A stretch of DNA of 64,000 nt from Manganitrophus sp963718695 (GTDB lineage Bacteria; Nitrospirota; Nitrospiria; SBBL01; Manganitrophaceae). A program made the translations under genes and the position numbers. The DNA is taken from contig OY970371.1 of assembly GCA_963718695.1 (NCBI GenBank), positions 2,728,001-2,792,000 on the forward strand, in the 5' to 3' direction. The notes under the pieces are model-generated. The model saw only the letters and a program-made list of their open reading frames with translations. It ran no database searches and had not been told where the DNA came from. Shown here in pieces: positions 8,457 to 16,698 of the stretch. Numbering within the stretch: the stretch's first letter is position 1; every line of letters begins with the position of its first letter.

Positions 8457-9494
8457 TTAATCCCATGTTCTTGGGAAGAAACCGGTATGCCAATATTCAA
8501 AGAGAATCACCTGCCACATTTCATTTGTCGTCAGGTGCTTCTCCCAAGGCGGCATGGCGGATGCCCAAGGAAACGCCTCACGAGATAATCCAGGTCCCCC
8601 CTTGGCGACACGCCAGAAAACGAAACTCTCCTGTAGCTGGGCAATCGTTCCTGGATCGGCAAAGTTCGCCGGGATCGGGTTGAAGGCGAAAGCGAAAGGA
8701 CCTCTTCCATCTAAATTGTCCCCATGACAGAAGAAACAGCCGGCAGTCCCGAAAAAGACGGTTCCCCCATCTCGGACATTCTGAAGAAACTTAGGAGCGT
8801 TCTCCGCAAAAGGGTTCTTTCCGTGATGAACGCTCTCCATGCCGACTTTCAGATATGCTCCGCTGTCATCCACCCGATACGGATTCTCCGCCGTCTGAAG
8901 GTTCAAGACCTTATCATGAACGTTGATACTCGCCGGCGGGGCCGGATGTACGGTCCTCAACTCGATCGGCTCATCGAATTTAGGGAGCATCTTATTATAT
9001 GTCCCATAAGCAAGAAGCAGAGGAAGAGCCGCAAAAGTGACGTATCGCGACATCTTTGCCTTTCCACTGTCCTCTTGGAGCATGAAACTAATCGGGCCGG
9101 TGAACTCTTCCCAAGAGGGCTGGCTAAGAGAGACGTAGAGAAAACAAGCAATCGTCACAACAGCCATATAAATTGCCAGGAGCGAAAAAGGGATCGGCGG
9201 CTGAAGGACAAACCGAAAGACAATATAAGCCGCAATCCAGATGATCGGCGCCTGAATGATCTTCGGAAGAGGTATTCCCATCTTATCCTTGATAATCCAG
9301 GCTAAGATGATGATCCCGATTCCGACGCCCATTTGAATCAGCAAGGCGAATTTTCCGGCATCGATGAATCCCGCCCCCCCTCCGGCCCAGACCGCCATCG
9401 GCAGGGCCAGAACCGCGAAGAGGACTTGAAATGTAAGAGAAGTTGCTCTCTGCTTTAACATAAGATACGCGCCTCCCGTCCTCATACCTTTCAT
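8457..9494 (-). CDS. Membrane-bound monohaem cytochrome c of bd-like oxidase operon
   Basis: A 345-residue protein whose N-terminal half has about four or five hydrophobic segments (residues 20-37, 48-68, 82-97, 102-122, 150-165). The C-terminal half is a periplasmic class I cytochrome c domain with a single CFFCH motif at about 253-257 and a MPPW sixth-ligand region. The ATG overlaps the stop of the upstream cytochrome gene by one base (TAATG) and GGAGG lies nine bases before it, so the two are translationally coupled. It is likely a membrane electron carrier of the oxidase complex. I do not recognise a named family for the membrane half. Confidence 0.75.
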   Translation of the reverse strand: MKGMRTGGAYLMLKQRATSLTFQVLFAVLALPMAVWAGGGAGFIDAGKFALLIQMGVGIGIIILAWIIKDKMGIPLPKIIQAPIIWIAAYIVFRFVLQPPIPFSLLAIYMAVVTIACFLYVSLSQPSWEEFTGPISFMLQEDSGKAKMSRYVTFAALPLLLAYGTYNKMLPKFDEPIELRTVHPAPPASINVHDKVLNLQTAENPYRVDDSGAYLKVGMESVHHGKNPFAENAPKFLQNVRDGGTVFFGTAGCFFCHGDNLDGRGPFAFAFNPIPANFADPGTIAQLQESFVFWRVAKGGPGLSREAFPWASAMPPWEKHLTTNEMWQVILFEYWHTGFFPRTWD

Positions 9495-10720
9495 TAAAAT
9501 TTACCTCCCGAAACCTGGCCGGAAATTGAGGCCTGTCTTGAATCAGAATTAGCTTTCGAAGCAGTTTCGACAGATTTCTCCTCCGAAGGAGTCAGACTTG
9601 CCTTCTTCAGAGAGCCTTCTTTCTCGTTTGGCAGTCTGTCTAAGCCACTCTTAATCGCTGCTTCCGCATCTTGCTGCAGAAGGTAATCAACGAGTTTTTC
9701 TAATCCCGAGACGGTGAATTTGTGGCGGAAATCCTTCATCATGTCGTCGGCAAAGCCAGGAACGATAAAGGCCGACGGATTCATAATCGACTCGGTGACA
9801 TACTCCTTCGGAGTTCTGGCACCTGCCTTTCCTTCTTTCACCGCCTTTTGGTATTCAGGAGATTTGATCCGATTGGGTGCGTTTGTCTTTTCGATCAAAA
9901 GAGGCCCCACCATTCCGGCTTTGGCCGATTCAAGACCCGGGATTTTATGGCAGGCATTACAGGCCATCTTCGTGACAATCTGATCAAGTGTATCGGCTTC
10001 CAGGGCAACGGGAGGTCCGGCTGCGACTTTAGCCTCACCTTCTTTGGGAGCCGCATCTGCTTTCAGCGGTTTTCCAAAATAACTCTCCCAGTCGGCTTTC
10101 GCGGTTGCACGGGTGAAATCCCCCCCGTCTTTCGTTTGGAGGAATGTCACCACAGCGACAATTTCGGTGTCGGTCAGCTGAATAGGCGGTTTATTGATGA
10201 TCGGCATGGGGCTTTCCTGATCATTCGTCCCCTTCAGTCCAAACCCTTCCACCACATAACAATTGGGGCAATATTCCGACTCAAGCAGATATTCACCGGC
10301 GCTTGTGGCATGCGGTTTAATTCCGCTGTTCTTCTCCCCATCCGCGAGTCGGGAAACGAAGGTTTTATAACGTTCCTCTTTGACACGCTCGGTAGCGCGG
10401 CCGTCTTCTCCGATAAGCACGGGGCACCGATCGGCTTTCTGCTCCTGAAAAAACATATGGCAGAGCGGACACTGACCTTTTCCGATCGGGACATCCCCCT
10501 TACCAAAGCTGGGGTTCTCTGTTCCGAAGACAATCTTTTTCCCCATCTCCGCCAGCTTTTCCGGCGTCACGGAGCCGAGGTCTACCGCTTCCGCCGCCTC
10601 AGGCGCATCTCCTCTGATTTGCGGCAGCCAATTGGCAATTCCCGCGAAGACGCCTAGAACAAAGACGTACCAGATGGCCACCTTTAAGATAGTTCCCCCT
10701 GTTTCTTTTTCCTTTTTCAT
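9494..10720 (-). CDS. Membrane-anchored multihaem cytochrome c
   Basis: A 408-residue protein with one N-terminal membrane anchor (about residues 12-32) and a large periplasmic part. It has CPLCH at 84-88 and CNACH at 254-258, each typical for covalent haem c. Between them CPNCY at 151-155 looks like a haem site whose histidine is replaced by tyrosine. Clusters of further cysteines (Cys99) sit near the first site. It follows the bd-like subunit gene after 70 bases containing a GC-rich hairpin and overlaps the next cytochrome gene by one base. It probably relays electrons to the oxidase. The tail after residue 360 is polar and low in complexity. Confidence 0.75.
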   Translation of the reverse strand: MKKEKETGGTILKVAIWYVFVLGVFAGIANWLPQIRGDAPEAAEAVDLGSVTPEKLAEMGKKIVFGTENPSFGKGDVPIGKGQCPLCHMFFQEQKADRCPVLIGEDGRATERVKEERYKTFVSRLADGEKNSGIKPHATSAGEYLLESEYCPNCYVVEGFGLKGTNDQESPMPIINKPPIQLTDTEIVAVVTFLQTKDGGDFTRATAKADWESYFGKPLKADAAPKEGEAKVAAGPPVALEADTLDQIVTKMACNACHKIPGLESAKAGMVGPLLIEKTNAPNRIKSPEYQKAVKEGKAGARTPKEYVTESIMNPSAFIVPGFADDMMKDFRHKFTVSGLEKLVDYLLQQDAEAAIKSGLDRLPNEKEGSLKKASLTPSEEKSVETASKANSDSRQASISGQVSGGKF

Positions 10721-10748
10721 TCTCTTCTCTTACCCCCCACCTATTTAA

Positions 10749-10779
10749 GGGGAGGAGAACCGAATCGGTTCCCCCCCCC
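10749..10779 (-). promoter_or_regulatory. Intercistronic GC-rich hairpin
   Basis: GAACC (10757-10761) pairs with GGTTC (10767-10771), extended by G-rich and C-rich arms. It lies between the bd-like oxidase subunit gene and the first cytochrome c gene. No T tract follows, so it may set relative mRNA levels within the operon rather than end transcription. Confidence 0.4.
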
Positions 10780-10790
10780 ATTAAGAGAAT

Positions 10791-12719
10791 TTAATGGCTC
10801 CCCGCCGGAATTGTCGCTTTTCCGACACCCGCTGTCTCTTCTGCTGTGACATGAGCCTTCTTCGCAGAGAGGGCGCCAAGCCAGAAGACGAAGAGCAGCA
10901 TCGTCCAGAATAAAAGCACGTTCATCGAGTTGATATTACCCGCATAACCCAGCGGATTGGTAAATGCCCATGGGGAATTATCACGCAGAACTTCATTGAC
11001 GTGCCAATGCAACCGAACGGAAGAGCGGAGGTAACCCATCACCGCCATTGTCCAAGTGAACGACACAGCCAGCAAGAAGAGCGCATACGCACCCCTCGGC
11101 GACATTTGTCCCCACCGAACCTCTCCAAGTTGTCTTGCGTTCTTCAGCATCATCGTATTTACTGTCACGCCGACGAAGAGACAGGTCAGAGTCGTGCAGA
11201 CCTGCGGAACGGAAAGACCGATCCGAACGTTGGCGGGAATGAAGTAGCCGTAGATTCCCAAAAAGACGATGTTAATTGCCGCACCGGTGAAAAGCGCACC
11301 GAGGAATGCGTTCCCCATCGCCGCCCACTTGACGGTAGGAACCTTGTTGCATCGTTGATAAATGCAGAAACAGAGAACGGTCGTCGAAATCATGATGTTG
11401 ATGGCTGTATTTTTAGCCGACATGACGCCGTAGTTCCCCACGACCGGATGTTGCGCACCGCCCATCGCCTTCAGTTCGGCAGGCGTCATCACCAGGGTAT
11501 GAGGCGTCAACCAGGCAATAGTGGAGACGATAAGAACCAGGAGCATATATTTAAAGAATCGGTAGTACCGCTCCGCTCCCGGCATTCTCCCCATCGCTTG
11601 CCAGAGGTAGTAGTTGGTGCTCACGAACAGGATCGCAATCATCATCGCCTGCATGATGAACACCCAGGCCAAGAGACCGCCCATCAGGGTGATTCCCATC
11701 TGTTGCCGATAGCCGTAGATTTCCCGCATCAGCCAATAACCGGCAAACGGCAGAGGAATCAAGTTCAGGATTCCCATGAACATGGCGATATAGCTCATCC
11801 AGTCATAATAAGCTTTTTCTTCCGGCGTCTTAGCGGCCAAGAGTCGATATGAGGCATAAGCGGCCACCACGCCTCCACCGAATGCGGCATTTCCCAAAAT
11901 TCGATGGATATTAAGCGGATGCCACAGGGCGGTGTGCACGGCCTTCCAAATATCACCCAAGAAGCGGCCTTTTTCATCAACCCCTGCCGGAGACATCATA
12001 AATGCGATCCAGGAGTTGGCGAAGAACATCAAGATGATACCGATCGTGTTAAGCAGGAAGGAGATGGAGAGATGGACCCATTTCAGGAATCCGCCGTCGT
12101 TCATTCTATCCCAGCCGTAGTAGTAGATATAGAGGGTTCCGCTCTCCAGAATAAAGAGGAGGGCGTACACATGCATGATCGGCTTAAAGATTTTAGATAG
12201 GTAACCGAAGAACCCGGGATAGAGGGCCAGGAAGGTGAAAATCAAGATACCACCCAGAACCGCCGTGATCGAGTAGGCGGTTAAGCTGATTTTCATCATC
12301 TCATGGGCCATATCATCATACTTCTTGGCCATCGCTTTGTCTTTTTGCAGCATCCCGACCAGTTCCATGACGAACACGAACATCGGAACGGCCAGAACGA
12401 AGCTACCGAAGTAGAGGTGCTGTTGATTGGCAACCCAGAGAATGGTGCGGCTCTGGAAGGTGCCGTATGTGCCATAATCGTCCGGATATTTCAGGGTAGG
12501 GGCTGGGGGGCCGGATACGATTCCAAACTCGCCCTCGCCTTTATAGAAAACGTCCTTCGCCTTCTCAACCTTTTGTTCCGTTCCAGCAGCCGCTTCTTTT
12601 TTTGCTTCTTCGGCGCCAGCTTGAAGGGGGATAAAGGGGAGGAGGAGGAGCAAGCCTATCACACCCAGAAGGACAACTGCTCCGATCTTCGCCTTTCTAG
12701 GATCGTTAAAGCTACGCAT
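10791..12719 (-). CDS. Cytochrome bd-like oxidase, subunit I-like polytopic protein
   Basis: A 642-residue membrane protein with a signal-like first segment and about 13-14 further hydrophobic helices. The region TILWVANQQHLYFGSFVLA and the following helix with FVMELVG resemble CydA-type subunits. Several histidines and a glutamate sit in membrane helices, as expected for haem b/d ligands. It is longer than ordinary CydA (about 450-520 residues). No separate CydB is encoded, which fits the bd-like oxidases described in Nitrospira and Candidatus Manganitrophus. The likely role is to reduce O2 with electrons from the cytochromes encoded downstream. GGAGG stands seven bases before the ATG. Whether it uses quinol or cytochrome c cannot be decided from sequence. 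Confidence 0.75.
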   Translation of the reverse strand: MRSFNDPRKAKIGAVVLLGVIGLLLLLPFIPLQAGAEEAKKEAAAGTEQKVEKAKDVFYKGEGEFGIVSGPPAPTLKYPDDYGTYGTFQSRTILWVANQQHLYFGSFVLAVPMFVFVMELVGMLQKDKAMAKKYDDMAHEMMKISLTAYSITAVLGGILIFTFLALYPGFFGYLSKIFKPIMHVYALLFILESGTLYIYYYGWDRMNDGGFLKWVHLSISFLLNTIGIILMFFANSWIAFMMSPAGVDEKGRFLGDIWKAVHTALWHPLNIHRILGNAAFGGGVVAAYASYRLLAAKTPEEKAYYDWMSYIAMFMGILNLIPLPFAGYWLMREIYGYRQQMGITLMGGLLAWVFIMQAMMIAILFVSTNYYLWQAMGRMPGAERYYRFFKYMLLVLIVSTIAWLTPHTLVMTPAELKAMGGAQHPVVGNYGVMSAKNTAINIMISTTVLCFCIYQRCNKVPTVKWAAMGNAFLGALFTGAAINIVFLGIYGYFIPANVRIGLSVPQVCTTLTCLFVGVTVNTMMLKNARQLGEVRWGQMSPRGAYALFLLAVSFTWTMAVMGYLRSSVRLHWHVNEVLRDNSPWAFTNPLGYAGNINSMNVLLFWTMLLFVFWLGALSAKKAHVTAEETAGVGKATIPAGSH

Positions 12720-12819
12720 TTTAATACCTCCTTGAGAGATGATTAAGATGTAAAGAACTTAAAACTGACGGGGAAGGAATCCCCTTCGCCCGAACTTCTG
12801 ATATCGCAACTGGCTTAGC

Positions 12820-12966
12820 TTATTTGTACGGAAAGGGAAGGTTTTGCACCGGCCCCATCAGAACCCAATCCAGAAAATAGTAATAGCCCGCGGCCACGAT
12901 TAAAAACACGAAAAAGAAGGTAATCGTCTTGCCTTTCTCCCCTCCGCCTGATTCCTGATTTGCCAT
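12820..12966 (-). CDS. Small single-span membrane protein (48 aa) of oxidase operon
   Basis: A short frame with an excellent ribosome site (AAGGAG, seven bases before ATG at 12966). It has a polar N-terminus (MANQESGGGEKGK), one membrane helix (TITFFFVFLIVAAGYYYF) and a short aromatic tail ending LPFPYK. It lies 100 bases upstream of the bd-like subunit gene and 54 bases after another mini-gene. Size and topology recall small accessory oxidase subunits such as CydX or CcoQ, but no sequence relationship is claimed. Confidence 0.7.
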   Translation of the reverse strand: MANQESGGGEKGKTITFFFVFLIVAAGYYYFLDWVLMGPVQNLPFPYK

Positions 12967-13020
12967 ATCACAACTCCTTATATTTTAAAATTGACCGGCA
13001 TGGTTAAATCCGCGTTGAAT

Positions 13021-13134
13021 TTAGTGCCCGAACCCCGGTGGTGGAGCAGAGATATACCAAATGGCCCATGAGCAGAAGACAAGTGTAATGAGAAATACAA
13101 TTTTCCCTAATTTGACGCCTTGTTGTTGATCCAT
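13021..13134 (-). CDS. Small single-span membrane protein (37 aa), first gene of oxidase operon
   Basis: The first translated frame after the strong promoter at 13192-13220. A GGGGGTGG ribosome site precedes the ATG. The product has a short polar start (MDQQQGVKLGK), one membrane helix (IVFLITLVFCSWAIWYI) and a proline-rich tail SAPPPGFGH. It is followed by the 48-residue mini-gene on the same strand. Together they look like small subunits or assembly factors for the bd-like oxidase; this is inferred from position and topology only. Confidence 0.65.
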   Translation of the reverse strand: MDQQQGVKLGKIVFLITLVFCSWAIWYISAPPPGFGH

Positions 13135-13191
13135 TTTTCCACCCCCAAGGAATAATGACTGCTACGGTAAACAGGAAAGAAAATTGACGGG

Positions 13192-13220
13192 ACTATATAC
13201 CAAAAAATCAAGCTTGTCAA
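13192..13220 (-). promoter_or_regulatory. Strong sigma70 promoter of the bd-like oxidase operon
   Basis: On the minus strand TTGACA (13215-13220) is separated by exactly 17 bases from TATAGT (13192-13197). Transcription would begin near 13185, about 50 bases before the first mini-gene. The -35 box is a perfect consensus and the -10 box matches five of six bases. Confidence 0.8.
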
Positions 13221-13252
13221 CAAAAAAGTAAACAACTTATAACTCAAAAATC

Positions 13253-13280
13253 TTGACTCTTTTCTGAGTCGTATGATAGT
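13253..13280 (+). promoter_or_regulatory. Probable divergent promoter for the 38-aa gene
   Basis: TTGACT (13253-13258) is followed after 16 bases by GATAGT (13275-13280). It points away from the oxidase promoter and lies about 38 bases before the ATG of the small plus-strand gene. The match is moderate. Confidence 0.45.
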
Positions 13281-13317
13281 GTAATTTTCACTTACAACAT
13301 GCCGGAGGCTGAAAAAC

Positions 13318-13434
13318 ATGGAACCCCCTAAACGTAAAGATCCTCAAATTTTCGACATGATTGTGATCGTCGGATTGATCTTTAACGCCCTCATCGCGAT
13401 CTTTCTTGTCCTCTACTGGCTGAATCTGGTCTAA
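13318..13434 (+). CDS. Small single-span membrane protein (38 aa), divergent from oxidase operon
   Basis: GGAGG lies nine bases before the ATG. The product begins with a charged segment (MEPPKRKDPQIFD) and has one long hydrophobic helix (MIVIVGLIFNALIAIFLVL) ending WLNLV. It is transcribed away from the oxidase operon from the shared intergenic region, so it may be co-regulated with it. No family is recognised. Confidence 0.55.
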   Translation: MEPPKRKDPQIFDMIVIVGLIFNALIAIFLVLYWLNLV

Positions 13435-13465
13435 ATCCTAATCTAGACCGGACAGCCGCACCCAC

Positions 13466-14299
13466 CTATCGGTCAGCCGATCTGGCGCACCTAAATCCCA
13501 CTGTAGTATCTCTATAATCCGGAAACATTTTCATTCTAGACGAAGTTCGTCCTGAAACCGCCGAATCATTCCAAGAGCCCCCGCGAAGCGCTTTCATATC
13601 TCCCTGATCAGGACCTTTCGGGTTTCGGTTGGGTGCCTGCCTGTAATAGTGCTCGTCATACCAATCCTGAACCCATTCCCGGACATTTCCCGCCATATCA
13701 TAAACTTTATAGGGGCTTTTATCCTGCTCGAACGAGCCGACGACCGACGTGTAGTGACTTTGATCGTCCGCGCCCAGGAAATTGGCGAAGGTCGGCTTGG
13801 GCTCACTCCCCCATGGCCATGCGCTCGCGTCTGCACCCTTCGCAGCCTTCTCCCACTCGGCCTCGGTGGGAAGACGCCCTCCCCGCCATCGGCAAAACGC
13901 ACCGGCATCTTCCCAGGTGACATACACGACCGGTTGATTTTGATCATTAAAGCTCTCAATATTTTTTAAGTAACGAGAGAGGGGAGATCGGTGTCCTGTT
14001 GCTCGAACGAATTCGGCATACTCGGATTGAGTGACTTCATACTGGTTAATTTCAAAAGCATCGACATAAACGGGGCGCGGCGGTTTTTCATCAAAACCGC
14101 CCTCTTCGCTTCCCATCACAAATTCACCTGCCGGGACTGGAATCATTGGGTTTTCCTTGGGAACTCCCGATGCTTTTATCTCGGGTGCGACTGCTCCGCC
14201 TTCCGGATCCTTCGGGGTGGTCACGCGGATTGCGATAATTGCGATGAGACACAAAAAGGTAACAAAAAGAATCCAAACTCTAATAAAAATTTTGTCCAT
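13466..14299 (-). CDS. Formylglycine-generating-enzyme-like (SUMF1) protein, membrane anchored
   Basis: A 277-residue protein with one N-terminal membrane helix (about residues 8-25) and a periplasmic FGE-sulfatase domain. Family signatures include IPVPAGEFVMGS, NQYEVTQSEYAEFV, RLPTEAEWEKAAKG, VYDMAGNVREWVQDWY and RGGSWND, ending with VGFRCAR. True formylglycine generation needs specific cysteines; the expected cysteine pair is not evident, so this is more likely one of the many non-catalytic or differently specialised SUMF1 proteins. It converges with the 38-aa gene and may relate to the oxidase operon only by position. Confidence 0.8.
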   Translation of the reverse strand: MDKIFIRVWILFVTFLCLIAIIAIRVTTPKDPEGGAVAPEIKASGVPKENPMIPVPAGEFVMGSEEGGFDEKPPRPVYVDAFEINQYEVTQSEYAEFVRATGHRSPLSRYLKNIESFNDQNQPVVYVTWEDAGAFCRWRGGRLPTEAEWEKAAKGADASAWPWGSEPKPTFANFLGADDQSHYTSVVGSFEQDKSPYKVYDMAGNVREWVQDWYDEHYYRQAPNRNPKGPDQGDMKALRGGSWNDSAVSGRTSSRMKMFPDYRDTTVGFRCARSADR

Positions 14300-14364
14300 A
14301 GACTTCCCTGAAAATCACGTTAGCATAAACAATTACTACGAAGCAAAGGTTTTTTTACACTCCT

Positions 14365-15039
14365 CTACGGCGTAAAAGCATACTGAACGGTGGAGAGGAG
14401 ATCGACATCCCCGGACGCGATCATACTGAACTCCTCTTGAACGAAAATGGTCACAACATCTTCATGATGAAGCGGAACCGGGATTTCTTTATCGATCCCC
14501 ACGACAAAATCGGTGGAGTTTAAAACGATCTCGTCATTCACAAAGACCTTTGCGATAATATTCTCTGGAAATCCCTTCTCCGTTCCCTCCGCAATCATGG
14601 AGTCAGGCGCATTATGCGTGATCCGAACAGTCCCCTTGATCGTTCCCGCCGTGTCTGGAAGCAGCACTTTTAAATCCAAGGTAACCGCTCCTTTAATAGA
14701 CGCGACCGGGGCGAGAAAATCAGTCGGCATTTTATCCGCCGTTTCCAGCTTTCCCTTAAACCGGATGACGCCGTTCTCCATTTCCAGACGGGCTTCCGCT
14801 TTGGCGCTCCGATCCGCCCCGGCTTGATCGGAACTGGCGGCTTGAAGGACTTGCGGAAGAGAAGCGAAATCCGGGAGAGTGGTCCTTTCCGTTTTTTCCG
14901 CTCCACCCGAGAAATTTTGATTCGCTGTTGCCGAGACCATCCCTAATTTAGGCTGTGGGATGACCTTAAAATCAGCTGCTTCCGCCAAATGAGCCGTGCT
15001 CATTGCCAGGAAACCGATCACAATAACGTATTTGATCAT
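14365..15039 (-). CDS. Exported protein of unknown function
   Basis: A 224-residue protein with a clear signal peptide (MIKYVIVIGFLAMSTAHLAEA, cleavage after AEA). It is expressed from its own promoter (15073-15101) and has GAGGAGAGG just before the ATG. The mature part is rich in beta-prone sequence with alternating hydrophobic residues, and an acidic FVQEEF segment near the end. It lacks cysteine pairs and haem motifs. I do not recognise a family; a secreted beta-sandwich is the most I can say. Confidence 0.65.
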   Translation of the reverse strand: MIKYVIVIGFLAMSTAHLAEAADFKVIPQPKLGMVSATANQNFSGGAEKTERTTLPDFASLPQVLQAASSDQAGADRSAKAEARLEMENGVIRFKGKLETADKMPTDFLAPVASIKGAVTLDLKVLLPDTAGTIKGTVRITHNAPDSMIAEGTEKGFPENIIAKVFVNDEIVLNSTDFVVGIDKEIPVPLHHEDVVTIFVQEEFSMIASGDVDLLSTVQYAFTP

Positions 15040-15072
15040 CCTCTCCTCACAACAATATTGAATTGCGTGTCC

Positions 15073-15101
15073 TTTATATAGAATTCTTAAACCGTTGTCT
15101 A
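15073..15101 (-). promoter_or_regulatory. sigma70 promoter of the exported unknown gene
   Basis: On the minus strand TAGACA (15096-15101) and TATAAA (15073-15078) are spaced by 17 bases, each matching five of six consensus positions. The start codon at 15039 follows at a short distance. Confidence 0.65.
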
Positions 15102-15189
15102 GTCGTATCTGTCCGACTTGATCGATTTAGAGAGTGACGTGTAATCGCTGGAAGCGTGTTCAGACAGAGGGGAATATCAAAGGTCCGTT

Positions 15190-16395
15190 CTATTTTCGTT
15201 CGTCGCGGGGGAAGACTTTGATCCATGGGCTCTTGTCAGGTTTGCCGAGTTTTTTCAGCCGCTCCGTCAATTCCGCCCCCCATACGCCACTCAGAAGAAC
15301 CTTTGAAAGCGCAAAGACGTCAAGCGATGAAACTTCATTCCAGCGTCCCGCCTCTTTGATCGCCTTTTCCAAGGCAGGCCGCCCCGGATCATTCTTTCCC
15401 GGGAAGCGGACATTTTCATATATTTTGACTCGCACCTTATGCGTCTTCGAGAAGAGGACTTCAACCCCCTTTTTCTGTGTATACGCCAGGAGCGCCTCCT
15501 TTACCTTTTCCATCTCTCCCTTGACCCTCGCCTCTTCGACCTGGAGGGCGGCCAGACGCTCGACCAAGAAGACCCCTTCCTCATTCATATATTCATTTTT
15601 GGGAAGCGACGCAGTCTCATAAAGGTGGCGAAAGAGAGGACACAGCGCGCGATATTCGCACCAACCGCAGAGGGCGCTCTGTTTCACGGGGAATTCGGTT
15701 GTCGTTTCGATCTCCTCGATTAAGGCGATCGTCTCCTGCCGCAATACTTCCAGATCTGCCGCCGTGCGCCGCGAGTGGATTTCCTGATCGAAGATCAGAT
15801 AGTGCCAGATCAGCTCGACCTCTTTTGTTTCGGGCCAGAGCAATTGCACCGCCATTTGATAATAAGCAAGCTGTCGATCTTGATCGAGATCTTGTTGGGT
15901 AGGGAAGAAGCCTTTGGTTTTATAATCATGGATCCAGATCACCCCGTCCTTCGGCTGGCTTAACCGGTCGATGAATCCCTTCATCGTATATTTTCCGTCG
16001 GGATCGAGATTAAACTGGACCGGATGCTCCAAGCCGAGCGTCCGCGTCTGATCAAAAGGCGCATACCGGCGGTAATAATCAACCAAACACTTCTCCCCCA
16101 GGGCGCGGTACTCGTCGGGGGTCAATTCATCGCGGATGATCTGGATGTCGCCATGCCACTCTTTTTCCCAGATCTCGCGATAGTAGGCAAGCAGATCCTC
16201 CAAAGACATCTTTTTGCAAAATCGCAGATCGGTATAGAGTTTATACAGGGCCTCGTGGACGCGCGACCCCATGAAGGCTTCAATCCCTTCCAGGGAGGAA
16301 GGAATCTGGTCGATGTAGGTGAACTTAAACTTCTGGGGACACTGGCGGTAGGTTTCAAGCCGGGATGGGGAGTAGATCACCGGTGGCCGCTCCAT
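15190..16395 (-). CDS. RecB-family PD-(D/E)XK nuclease with probable Fe-S cluster
   Basis: A 401-residue protein of the PDDEXK_1 family. It shows the catalytic GFIDRL (140-145) and DYK (157-159) motifs and the following QLAYY helix (175-179). Cys19 near the N-terminus together with Cys243, Cys246 and Cys252 (CGWC plus C) matches the four-cysteine iron-sulfur staple of AddB/Cas4-like nucleases. It lacks a helicase domain, so it is a stand-alone exonuclease-like enzyme of DNA repair or an accessory system. No cas genes lie nearby. The gene ends with a basic tail. Confidence 0.8.
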   Translation of the reverse strand: MERPPVIYSPSRLETYRQCPQKFKFTYIDQIPSSLEGIEAFMGSRVHEALYKLYTDLRFCKKMSLEDLLAYYREIWEKEWHGDIQIIRDELTPDEYRALGEKCLVDYYRRYAPFDQTRTLGLEHPVQFNLDPDGKYTMKGFIDRLSQPKDGVIWIHDYKTKGFFPTQQDLDQDRQLAYYQMAVQLLWPETKEVELIWHYLIFDQEIHSRRTAADLEVLRQETIALIEEIETTTEFPVKQSALCGWCEYRALCPLFRHLYETASLPKNEYMNEEGVFLVERLAALQVEEARVKGEMEKVKEALLAYTQKKGVEVLFSKTHKVRVKIYENVRFPGKNDPGRPALEKAIKEAGRWNEVSSLDVFALSKVLLSGVWGAELTERLKKLGKPDKSPWIKVFPRDERK

Positions 16396-16484
16396 TTTCT
16401 AGGCGATCGGTTCCGTCCGAAATGCCGTGGATCGATAGATGCTTTCCCTCCGGACGATTCACCGGCGGGCTATCTTTGGCAGAC

Positions 16485-16514
16485 ATTGTAACCATCAGTC
16501 GAATCATAAGTCAA
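16485..16514 (-). promoter_or_regulatory. Probable sigma70 promoter of the nuclease gene
   Basis: On the minus strand TTGACT (16509-16514) is followed after 18 bases by TACAAT (16485-16490). The start codon at 16395 is about 80 bases downstream. The rest of the 303-base divergent spacer (16396-16698) shows no further gene; a weak TTGACT box on the plus strand may serve the cytochrome b561 gene. Confidence 0.5.
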
Positions 16515-16698
16515 AAGATATTTCGGCGACCTCTCCAAAATCCGACGAACCGCATGAGTTTGGATAATTGAACTTTGATTAAAACCAATCACTTTTGGAC
16601 AACGAAAAAAAGGCGTAAGGAATCGCCAGTCTGTCCGACCTCCTTTTGACTCTCATTAAAGAAGGGGGTAGTCTGAACCGGACAGGAGGGCCCTTTCG

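Noticed and set aside
13466..14299. Functional formylglycine-generating enzyme
   Set aside because: The fold is clear but the active-site cysteine pair is not evident and no sulfatase gene is in the window.
15190..16395. Cas4 identity for the PD-(D/E)XK protein
   Set aside because: Although it has the four-cysteine Fe-S arrangement, it is about twice the size of Cas4 and no CRISPR array or other cas gene is present.
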